Assembly: GCA_038087015.1 (NCBI GenBank)
Contig: JASBNA010000050.1
Span: 1-64,000 of the forward strand
Direction of reading: 5' to 3'
Length of the DNA stretch: 64,000 nucleotides
From: Cerrena zonata
Taxonomy: Eukaryota; Basidiomycota; Agaricomycetes; Polyporales; Cerrenaceae
Position 1 is the first letter of the stretch, and each line of letters opens with the position of its first letter. Of this stretch, positions 11,644 to 20,894 are shown piece after piece. The position numbers were made by a program, and so were the translations under genes. A model generated the notes under the pieces. The model searched no databases. It was given only the letters and a program-made list of their open reading frames with translations, and had not been told where the DNA came from.

Positions 11644-13272
11644 CTAGCAGGCATGGCGTTTTGCCTTGGCCACAGAACCCTCGTCGGTGAAGAAATTGAA
11701 AAGAAGCCTCTCCCCTGTGCCTTCAAAAAGGTAGGCGTAGTGAGAGAGGAGGCGGGCAGACACCGTCAGGCACTGTCCAGGGTATAGAGGGATTTTAAGA
11801 TCAAGCTGGGGGATACAAAAATGAACTACGGCCTCTCCAGCAGCCAGAATGACGGCGACAGTTTCCTTCGAGTCCCCTAAGTCGATATGCATGCCGTCTG
11901 AGTAACCAGAACAGAATGCAAGAGCATTCCCCAGCCCATGGAAGTCAAACACCCCATCGCCAGCTTCATAAATCTGGGGGTACTTTTCTTGGATCAGTTT
12001 CCTGACGCTGGAATAAAATCAGTTAACCTATCAGAAACATACAAATAAGGAGCACATACCTGTCTGTGGTCTCAAAGTGAGATGGCAGCAAGGAGCGTAA
12101 GGTTTTTTCTACCTTGGGAATGACCAGTTTCCCTAAGGTACCCATGAGAGAGTGGAGGGCCTTGGTCGACTCTGCGTCTTGATTCTTAGAGTCCCCGGTA
12201 AGGAATATATCTTTGCTGTATTTGGACCATCCGCCCACATGGAAGGTGGGGAACACCTTGGTGTCTGAGCGGGCGACTTCGCGTGTAGGGTTTCCTCCAG
12301 CGGTGGGTTTAGTATCCATAAAATCCTTGAACGACGCCTTCAGGATCCTCCGCGTGTCTGCGTTGATGACATTGTCATGCCTGGTGACAATGTACTCAGG
12401 CAGCCCATGTACATTGCTAGGCATGGGGACCAGAAACCGTCCTGTGTCGGGCGCACATGGAAGCTCAGTTACCCCCAGATTCGGGAACCGGCACTCCGTC
12501 AGAACTGCCCCTGTATCCTGGTCCCTGCCTGGCCGCGTCAGGTACAAGTGGGCGTCATGCTGAATGCGATGGATGACTACCAAAATAAAAAAAACAGAAT
12601 CACTTTAGTTACCCAGCATTAAATAATATCAGGCGAGTACATACCTGTGTTGAAGTCGAGAGCATCCTGCAGAGTGAGCCCCTTCTTGGCTAGTTTCTCT
12701 TGCCATTTCTCCTGGCGTTCTAATTGTTTCGCTGCCGATCGTGTTCTCTTCTTCCCCTTTTTCTCTAAAAGAACATAAACTAAGATCGGTAGGAATATCG
12801 TAATAAAATAAATTTAACGTACCTCTCGTTTGACCGTATTTTCTCGGATTCAAACTCATGTCTTCAGGGTCTCTTAGGTATTGAGGCCTTTCGTGGGGAA
12901 TAGGGACTGAAAAGAAGAAGAAACCAACCATTAGCTGCAATCCGATATTATAGAGATAATCCAAAAAAAAAAATGGCGAGTCGACGTTATGTGAGTTAGA
13001 GAATAGTAGTAACGATAGCTGCCGAGCCCCTTGAGCCACCACTATTGCAAGTCCGCTGACAAACGCCGCGATAAATGCAGTGGTGGTCAAGAGACCACGG
13101 GCCGTACCGAAACACCACGCCCCACCAATACACGAAGAACATAAAATACAAAGATAGATAAACGACACGTACCAGGTGCAAGATTTAATCGTTGTGCTCT
13201 TAATCTAGCTAAGATAGCCTCTCGCTGCCGCTGTTCCATTCTCTTTCTCTTTGTTTCTGGACATGTACCCAT
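11644..13272 (-). CDS. Probable Fe(II)/2-oxoglutarate dioxygenase (TET/JBP-like), 5 exons
   Basis: Splicing is consistent in all joins: MGTCPETKRKRMEQRQREAI.. / VPIPHERPQYLRDPEDM.. / EKKGKKRTRSAAKQ.. / VIHRIQHDAHLYLTR.. / SVRKLIQEKYPQIYEAGDG... The C-terminal part has the double-stranded beta-helix layout: MHIDLGDS (HxD iron ligands), a Gly-rich strand, IPLYPGQCL, LLSHYAYLFEG (distal His) and GERLLFNFF (Arg for 2-oxoglutarate). This order is that of the TET/JBP-type group that expanded in basidiomycetes alongside mobile elements. The assignment to TET/JBP rather than another 2OG family is my inference. The N-terminus is very basic and probably nuclear. It is divergently arranged with the 876-aa gene across a hairpin-rich region. 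Likely substrate, if the family is right: a modified base in DNA. Confidence 0.55.
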
Positions 13273-13326
13273 TGGATAGACGCGTTGATGAAAGGAATAA
13301 CGAGGTGTTGAAGACGGAGGGTGACG

Positions 13327-14914
13327 AATAGTAGTTAGCGTTAGGAACGCTGACTATTGGGGAGGGCAAACAACGCGGATGGCCTTGAGAACGACGGATA
13401 CGGTCTCGAGAACGACGGTAACGGTCTTGAGAACGACGGATACGGCCTTGGATGCGAGAGTTATCGACGACGGCAGAATAGTAAGCGTTAGAAACGCTAG
13501 CTACACAGAGAACACCACAAATATAGCGGACGTTAGAAACGTCAACTACAGAGGGATGTAGGGAAGAGAGAAGCAACGCTCCTCTCTTTTTGAACCAGCG
13601 TCCTTATGTCAGCATTACGCGAGGTAGGACCTCAAGCAACGATACGTGGCAACTCCGAGTTCCGGGACGCGTTTGATCGACGCGTTTGATCGCGTTTAGT
13701 CAACTCATGGTGTTCTCTTGAGCCGAATTGAGGAGAATAGTAGGCGTTAGAAACGCCTACTACAGGAAACCACTCAACAACGGAGTCCAGTGAGATGAAA
13801 TTGAATGAGATTGAGCAGAATAGTAGGTGTTAGAAACACCTACTACTGAGGTTGAGCGAGGGAAAGTCAAACCAGGGAGAGATCGAGAGGAGCGAGAATG
13901 AGAGAGAGTTGAACGAGATCGAGTAGAATAGTAGGCGTTAGAAACGCCGACTACGTCGAGTCCACCGAGAACGAGAGGGACGAGCGAGAGGAACGAGAGG
14001 GACGAGCGAGAGGAACGAGAGGGACGAGAGAGAGAGAAACGAGAGGGAGAAACGAGAGGGACGAGAGGGACGAGAGAGAGAAACGAGAGAGTCGAGCGAG
14101 AGAGAGATCGAGAAGAACAAGAAGAATAGGCAGCGTTAGAAACGCCGACTACGTCGAGTCCACCGAGAACGAGAGGGACGAGCGAGAGGAACGAGAGGGA
14201 CGAGCGAGAGAAACGAGAGGGACGAGAGAGAGAGAGATCGAGAAGAACAAGAAGAATAGGCAGCGTTAGAAACGCCGACTACGTCGAGTCCACCGAGAAC
14301 GAGAGGGACGAGAGAGAGAAACGAGAGGGACGAGCGAGAGAAACGAGAGGGACGAGAGAGAGAGAGATCGAGAAGAACAAGAAGAATAGGCAGCGTTAGA
14401 AACGCCGACTACGTCGAGTCCACCGAGAACGAGAGGAGCGAGAGAGAGAAACGAGAGGGACGAGAGAGAGAGAAACGAGAGGGAGAAACGAGAGGGACGA
14501 GAGGGACGAGAGAGAGAAACGAGAGAGTCGAGCGAGAGAGAGATCGAGAAGAACAAGAAGAATAGGCAGCGTTAGAAACGCCGACTACGTCGAGTCCACC
14601 GAGAACGAGAGGGACGAGAGAGAGAAACGAGAGGGACGAGCGAGAGAAACGAGAGGGAGAAACGAGAGGGACGAGAGGGACGAGAGGGACGAGAGAGAGA
14701 AACGAGAGAGTCGAGCGAGAGAGAGATCGAGAAGAACAAGAAGAATAGGCAGCGTTAGAAACGCCGACTACACCGAGTCCACCGAGAACGAGAGGAGCGA
14801 GAACGAGAGCAAGAATGAGTCCACCGACGGCGAGAAGAGCAAGTCCAACGACGGCGAGAAGAGCAAGTCCAACGACGGCGAGCAGTATAGGCAGCGTTAG
14901 GAACGCCGACTACA
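13327..14914. repeat. Twelve copies of a covarying hairpin (GGCGTTAGAAACGCC core)
   Basis: Copies centre near 13343, 13490, 13535, 13750, 13831, 13940, 14138, 14268, 14398, 14573, 14757 and 14898, usually preceded by AGAATAG. The best have an 11-bp stem TAGTAGGCGTT, loop AGA, then AACGCCTACTA. Other copies keep pairing while changing sequence: GGTGTT with AACACC, GACGTT with AACGTC, AGCGTT with AACGCT. Such compensated changes indicate that the fold is what is kept. They all lie in the region shared by the two divergent genes. Confidence 0.85.
13930..14810. repeat. GA-rich satellite with higher-order units
   Basis: Short units such as GACGAGAGAGAGAAACGAGA are nested in larger repeats of about 130-190 bp. 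Each larger unit begins with the hairpin and GACTACGTCGAGTCCACCGA and ends AGATCGAGAAGAACAAGAAG. At least five larger units are visible. Long Ser/Leu-rich reading frames on the minus strand are simple-sequence artefacts. Confidence 0.9.
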
Positions 14915-15393
14915 GAGACCATCGACCCATTGCACGAGGTAGAACCTCGGGCAACGGACGGTGGTGGTGGTGGTGGAGAGAAAGAAGAAAGCGTTAAGTC
15001 CTCGATCGAAGGATCAAAACGCGATTCAGATCTCGGAATGTTCCGAGATTTGCGCTTCTCGGAAGATTCCGAGATTTGCGTTCCTCGGACCGGCCCGGGA
15101 TTTGCGTTTTGACGTCGATCACGATCGTGATCGGGGACTCGGACCGGGCTCGCGCTTGCGTCCATCTTGCTCTTTCTTTCCATCCACCACCACCACCACC
15201 TCCACCTCCACCGGTAACCGAAGGATCTTCCTTCTGTTATCATCTCTTCCACTGCCCCCCTGGTAACTGAAGGATCTTCCTTCCGTTATTTTTCTCCTCG
15301 ATTTCGCCGCTGACTTCCTCGATTTCGCCGCCGCCGCCATTTCACCGCTACCCTCGTCTTCTCACCTCTCACCTCGTCTTCTCTCTCGGCCGC
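14915..15393. other. Low-complexity upstream region with short direct repeats
   Basis: It contains repeated TTCCGAGATTTGCG-type units (about 15030-15110), a CACCACCACC tract, and two copies of a GAAGGATCTTCCTTC palindrome-containing block (about 15218 and 15270). No gene is supported. It lies within the long upstream region of the plus-strand 876-aa gene. Confidence 0.6.
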
Positions 15394-15835
15394 CTCCCCT
15401 CGCGTTTTCTCCTCGTATTCCCCGGTCGCTGGCATTGATAGCCTGAGGACATTCCTTGCCCTATCATTGTCAGTTTCCTATCCTCAAGCTGGTCGTCGGA
15501 CCCGTTACCTCGGTCGTTTCCTCTCGGTCATCCCTCGTCGTTTTCTCCTCCTCCCCTCGCGTTTTCTCCTCGTATTCCCCGGTCGCTGGCATTGATAGCC
15601 TGAGGACATTCCTTGCCCTATCATTGTCAGTTTCCTTTCCTCAAGCTAGTCGTTGGACCCGTTACCTCGGTCGTTTCCTCTCGGTCATCCCTCGTCGTTT
15701 TCTCCTCCTCGTCCCCGGTTGTCTTCTCGTATTCCCCGGTCGCTGGCATTGATAGCCTGAGGACATTCCTTGCCCTATCATTGTCAGTTTCCTTTCCTCA
15801 AGCTGGTCGTTGGACCCGTTACCTCGGTCGCCTTC
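15394..15835 (+). repeat. Three tandem copies of a 157-bp unit
   Basis: The landmark ATTCCCCGGTCGCTGGCATT occurs at 15417, 15574 and 15731, exactly 157 bp apart, and the rest of the unit (CTGAGGACATTCCTTGCC.., ..GGACCCGTTACCTCGGTCG) repeats with few changes. The array leads straight into the transcribed leader of the 876-aa gene and may be repeated promoter modules. Confidence 0.95.
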
Positions 15836-16174
15836 CATTGTCATATTCAGTCGCCCTTGCTGTCGCTGAAACAAACATCCGTATGTTCTTTCTTTTTTCT
15901 TTTTTCTTTCTTTAATCTCACTTAGCCTTGCTCATTCTCCAGGTCGTTCTCAGTTCTCCTTGCTGTCTTTAAAGCAAAGCTCCGTACGTATTTCTTTTTT
16001 TCATTTCCCTTTCTTTATTCTCACTTTATCAATTATTCAATAGACTCCATATCTCGTGCCTGCGTAAACTCTGCCCACCCCTCCCCCTCACCCCTCGGCA
16101 ACTCTCCAAGTATGTCCTACGTTGCTAAAATTTACACCTCCCACCTTTAATATTCTAATTTTACAGACATCGCA
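15836..16174 (+). promoter_or_regulatory. Probable spliced 5' leader of the 876-aa gene
   Basis: Three intron-like blocks follow each other: GTATGTTC..TCTCCAG (about 15882-15942), GTACGTAT..CAATAG (about 15983-16042) and GTATGTCC..TTTTACAG (about 16111-16166). The last ends 8 bases before the ATG. The short segments between them lack a good coding frame, so this looks like a multi-exon untranslated leader. Confidence 0.5.
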
Positions 16175-18858
16175 ATGGCTAACTTACAACGTCAGCATTT
16201 CCTTACCGAATTAGGCCTCCAGGTGACAAGGTGGAATGCCCCCTGTCCATACCCATTCAACAGCGACAACTACAGCCATGTTCGAGAGGACTGGTCTATG
16301 CATCACGCTTTGCGGTCGTATATTCCGGACGTCAACCCCGGATACCATTTCTTCTTGCCTATCTGGTGGGGCCGGGACGATTATTTTTATCTTTCATTCC
16401 TCCCCCGCAATCTAAACCTGAATGCGGATCCTATCCTCCACTGCCTCAGTGACGCGTTCAGGATCGGATCAAGGGGGCGATATCAGCCCATTATCGAGAA
16501 AGTCCCAGGCGGATATCGCCTTCAGGAATCATACGTTAAACAGTGGACAGAGCTCGAGAACCATCTACACCACCTGTACATGGCCCTCAAGCGTGGCAGG
16601 GAGCAATGGATGCCCCTGCTTTGCAAGCCGCCTAGAAGACCAAACCACATCGGATATCAGGAGCCCGCAGAAACAAGAGGAGATGCTGCTGGCAGAATAT
16701 TTGCAGCTCGGCGTGAATTCTTAGCGATGGCATGCTGGGTTACCATGTTTCTCGCTAAAATCGACCACAATAAACCCAACCCCAACACCCAGAACTGGAT
16801 CAAGGCCCTTGCCGATTACAATATTCCCCGCTACTTAGTCGACGCCTTGCGACGCTCGCCCTTTTTTACCGACTTCTCAGGAACTACAGTTCGCCAAGGG
16901 ATGATTATCGACATGGCCATCGAATGGTCATTCTGTGCTGGGAACATGTCCTACATGTTCGAGTTCGCTAATGTACCTATCTGGTACTTTTACCATACAG
17001 AAAACATGTTCAAACGTCATCCATACCAACTGGCGAACGTCCTCCTCCCAAGGCCTAGCGATATCCAAAGGTTGCAGGTGACCAAGAAATATGTCCAATT
17101 CAACGACATCTGCGACGTCAAGTTTGACGCACTCTCCAAGCAGCAACCTTCAGAAACCATTCACGAATTTCTCCAACGGCGCCATGACTCACAGGAGAAA
17201 ATGGCTCGGGATGAACCACCTTCTGCTCTCCAGAGGAGACAGAATAGAACTCAATCGCACACTTCAAATCTCGGTACATGGCTCCGACTCAGGTCAAAGG
17301 TCTACGAGTGGCAACCGGTCCCTTACCCCCCCTATCATTTCCGCACCATTATCCATGAGGCCGACGCCGACGACGTCTTTAATAGCTTTGCAGGCGGCCA
17401 AGTCATCTACAATGCTTGGGATGACTGCTTCGATCTCTGCAAGGACTTGGATCCCACTGCGGTGCCGCTTGCAGGGCTCAATGCTTACGATGACGACGAC
17501 GACGAGGAAGACGAGACCTATCATGGCATGCAACCTTTGGGTCCTGCTTTTGATATCGGCCACTACGACCCCCCCGAAGGCCTCGCACCTGACAATGCAC
17601 TCACCTTTACTCAGCCAGCTGCTGAAGGTGTCCTCATCGACAACCAATTCCAACTCGCGTGGACTATTCATAACCTCCCCAACCTGCAAACCACTCTTCA
17701 AGGGCGATACGGGCTTCAACAGTTTGTTTCTCTTGAACCCCACGAGCAGGCTCCTTTGACATACACTCTCAAGGATGCCCTGACCCCCTTTGTTGAGCGG
17801 TCAGAAGATGAGATGGTGACTCTGACAGCTGAGTTCAGCGAAGTTGTATGCGCATTTGCATACATCTTGTGCTCGAACAATACGAATATCGACATCGTCA
17901 CCCCCAAGCTGTCCGATATTCTATTTTCCACCAAGGTATTTGTCAGGAAGGTGAATCGGGGTCTCTTTGTGCCACCCAATCCTGTCCAAGTCATCCCGAA
18001 GCCTCCAATAACAAGAGGCCAGCCTATTCGCAGAGATGGTGACGCCGACCGCAAGATCTGGTTTATTTTTCCCCATGAATACCGGAACGGCGAACCCTAC
18101 ATTGGCGTCAACTCCGTCATCACCTACAAACAGGTATTTAGGGAGCAATGGGGACCATCGCTTGAGGAGATCGGCAAGGAAATGACGAGATGCGGTATCC
18201 CATTCATGCTTGTCTGGTCTGACCAGAAGGTCCCTCGTCGTATTCCCATTATCCCACCTCTTTCGACAACAATGCGACCCGCCAACTTCGTCTACTCAGC
18301 GAGCGACTACCTGGCCTACATCAACCAGAGGCTCAATTTGTTTAGACATCTTCCCCTGGCCAAGACTGCTCTTCGTCAAGGTGGAATTATCTGGCGCCTT
18401 GCTTTGGAGTCATTTGAGGTCGGAGCTCAACCTCCCAGCTCAGTCGCAGGCGGACTCAATGAGCATATTTCCAACCCTTTCTCATTTCAGCTGCCAGTTG
18501 GAAGGTTTATGGAGAATATCCTCACCGACGACGAGATCGATGTCATCTGCGGAGTCTATACAGACCAAACCGGTGAGTCCATAGCACTCTCATTTTCTAT
18601 TTACATTGCTAACATTGTATTTTAGACATCAAAAACCAGACCATGCTGCGATCTTGGTGGCCGTTGCCCACCGTATGGTCAACCTGTGGCCTCAATACAG
18701 GTTACTGGACCAGGGAATGTGAAACCTGGTTCCAGAAACACCTGTTGAAGATTCTCACAGGGGGTGTGCAGCCACTAAGGTCTAGTGAATGGCGAACGAG
18801 TCTCCGGTGGCATAAGCCGGAAACTGCAAAGCTGATGAGGGCATTGGAAGTCGACTAG
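16175..18858 (+). CDS. Unrecognised 876-aa protein of the inverted-repeat unit, 2 coding exons
   Basis: I do not recognise the family. Exon 1 (16175-18572) and exon 2 (18626-18858) join across a GTGAGT..TTTTAG intron in frame (..GVYTDQT / DIKNQTMLRSWW..). The protein is long, soluble-looking and Trp/Tyr/Pro-rich at the N-terminus (FLPIWWGRDDYFYLSFLPRN). It has an acidic run DDDDDEEDE near residue 443 and no evident transmembrane segment, zinc cluster or transposase triad. The start is favoured because the acceptor TTTTACAG lies just before it. Codon use is C/G-ending, unlike the AT-rich repeat flanks. It faces away from the dioxygenase gene across the hairpin array. It could be the mobility protein of the unit or cargo; the sequence does not decide. 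Confidence 0.7.
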
Positions 18859-19213
18859 GTGGGGGTTGAATTTTACTCGTAGGACTATGCACATGGACTT
18901 GTTTTTGTAAACGATTTCTTGCGCAGACTTTGATTTGGTTTAGTTTTTGCAGACTTTGATTTGTTTTTGTAGACGCTTTCTTGCCTAGACACTGACTTAG
19001 CTGAGTTGATGTTGATTTGTTTTTTGACCTGCAGACACTTGGGCGTTGTTTTTTTTCTTGCCGACTATGTACTCCTCGTATCATCTTTTGGTTGCCGTAT
19101 ATGCCTCCCCTTATCACTTGTGTACAATACATATGGAACAGCATGAACAATTGTTCAAATAGCGTGAACAATTTTTCAAACAGTGTGGAAAGAAATGCAT
19201 GATTAAATCAACA
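18859..19213. other. 3' flank of the 876-aa gene
   Basis: T/G-rich sequence with repeated TTTGTTTTTGTAGACGCTTT-like and GCAGACTTTGATTTG units (about 18895-19030) and two GTGAACAATT copies (about 19141-19173). No gene is supported. It probably contains the 3' end signal. Confidence 0.5.
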
Positions 19214-19990
19214 AATAACTGTGTAAATAATCACCCAAGATGAAAAGTATCAGAGGAAAGATAAGGAGAGGAAGGCACACGTGTCTTATCTTATCTAAGA
19301 AAGGGTATATGGGGCAGGTACCACTGAAATATAGCAAGTGTGCATAGCTCAGTTGGTTGAACGCGTTAATTCGTGCATGGAGGCGTGGCAGAGCCCTAGG
19401 TTCAAGCCGCGCCAGTGTCTATCGTTACTCCGGTAATTAGGGCACCGCCTTCTAGCTCATGTGACTTCTCTCCCATCATCTCTCTTCATTCTAATAACTC
19501 TCCTCATTTTATCTTTTTTTTTGACACCGCTACAGATGTCGTACTCACTGTTTCCCTAAAATGGTAACTTTTCTCTCTTACTTTCTTTTCTCTCTCTTCA
19601 ACCTGTGTATCTACTGTTACCTCACTACTTTTCTCATTGTACAATGTCTGTACTGTCTCCAACTCTTCCATTCAATCAAAATATCAAACATACTCACTGT
19701 TTCAATTTTACTTTTTCTGCACCAAAGCAAGTTCTCTGTATATTTCTCACTGTGACTACTTGTTTATGAGTGTTGTATACCTTGTATCTTCTCATTGGTT
19801 TGTCATTTCTCTGTCAATGTCACTCATCAATGTCAAAATAACAAGTTTCAGTTGTCTGTATTTTTTTTCTCAAATCTTCAATCTTCAATTTGACCATTAC
19901 AATGGTTTCAACTGTTCTAATATTTCCTCAACCAAGTGAACTTTGTAAAATGTATACTGCAGTTCTACCTCTGCTGATAGAATCTGTTGC
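19214..19990 (+). repeat. Right copy of ~0.8 kb inverted repeat
   Basis: Mirror copy of 7741-8566. The match runs from CTGTGTAAATAATC at the inner side through AAAGATAAGGAGAGGAAGGC, the tRNA-like block and the AT-rich body to AACTTTGTAAAAT and TACTGCAGT near the outer side. Differences are few single bases and small indels, so the two copies are young or have been homogenised. No clean target-site duplication could be read at the outer edges. Confidence 0.85.
19337..19452 (+). repeat. tRNA-derived SINE-like block, right repeat copy
   Basis: Same block as on the left: GCAAGTGTGCATAGCTCAGT, then GGTTCAAGCC as B box and ACTCCGGTAATTAG. A T9 run about 60 bases downstream could stop Pol III. Transcription would run outward from the inverted-repeat unit on both sides. 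Confidence 0.7.
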
Positions 19991-20299
19991 TTGCTAACTA
20001 TCTAATAGCAGATTTTGCTGCCCTGAACAATATTTGATTGCAGACAGTGACCAACAAACTGTAGAAGCATTAATAGAGATAATTTATTGTACCCTAACTT
20101 ATCTACAAGGGGGTAATAATGTGACTTACAAAAAAGATGGCAAAGATAATGAATAGAGTGAGGGGGTATATGCAACCCTAACTCATCCAATGGGCAAGCA
20201 AAGACAGATACAAAAAATAATAATAGTGAGGGAAATATGATGGTGAGAGTGGGTGTGATGATATAAGGAAACATGATAGTGGGAAATATAATGAGGGGG
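19991..20299. other. Spacer without recognised gene
   Basis: AT-rich sequence that then becomes purine-rich, grading into the minisatellite. No gene is supported. Confidence 0.5.
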
Positions 20300-20520
20300 A
20301 ATATGATAGAGGGGGACACAGTGAGGGGATATGGTGAGGAGACATGGTGAGAAACACAGTGAGGGGACATAGTGAGGGGATACAGTGAGGGAAGACACAG
20401 TGAGGCATATGACAGAAGGGGCACATGACAGGAGGGGCACATGACAGGAGAGGCACATGACAGGAGGGGCACATGACAGGAGGGGCACATGACAGGAGGG
20501 GCACATGACAGGAGGGGCTG
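20300..20520. repeat. Minisatellite: GTGAGGGGA-type units then 16-bp units
   Basis: From about 20300 imperfect units of GACACAGTGAGGGGATA-type occur. From about 20405 the 16-bp unit GCACATGACAGGAGGG repeats about seven times with very few changes. The minus-strand frame through it gives a Cys/Pro repeat (CPSCHVPLLSCAP) that is a repeat artefact. Confidence 0.9.
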
Positions 20521-20859
20521 GATACGCAACCCTAACTCATCCCAGAAAACCCTAAGTATGACAAATAATGATGACAGATGACAGATGAGAAAAAAAAAAA
20601 GTGAGTCAGGAGTGATTTGAATAGAGACACAGCATTCAAAATGGTAAGGGGATAACTCCAGATAATCCCCATCAATCCCCTTGCCAAAATGAGAATCCCC
20701 ATCAATCCCCATGACCAAAAAGGAAACTGCCAAGAATTCCCACTGCAATATATGTCATGATGGGGATTTGATGGGGATTGGGGGGGATTTGGGGGGATTG
20801 CGACATATGCAGGCAGGGGACATACCAGAACTGCCATGTATGGGTTGGCTGTGTTGGCG

Positions 20860-20880
20860 CCTACTCAGGACCTGAGTAGG
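20860..20880. repeat. Perfect 10-bp-arm palindrome at the gypsy breakpoint
   Basis: CCTACTCAGG, one A, then CCTGAGTAGG. It sits about 15 bases before the point where homology to gypsy pol begins. It may mark how the pol fragment was truncated, or be a leftover of another element. Confidence 0.6.
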
Positions 20881-20894
20881 ACCGGTAATAGTGT

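Noticed and set aside
13938..14556. Long Ser/Leu/Arg-rich minus-strand frames in the GA satellite
   Set aside because: They are translations of short tandem repeats, recur with the repeat and have no start context or homology-like features.
13327..14914. Regular hairpin repeats as a CRISPR array
   Set aside because: The organism is eukaryotic, the intervals are themselves repetitive rather than unique spacers, and no cas gene is present.
7741..19990. Starship, KDZ or Polinton-type giant transposon
   Set aside because: No DUF3435 tyrosine recombinase, KDZ transposase, retroviral-type integrase or protein-primed polymerase could be found inside; the Starship type is also not expected in this lineage.
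20178..20506. Cys/Pro-repeat proteins on the minus strand
   Set aside because: Pure translation of the 16-bp minisatellite in two frames.
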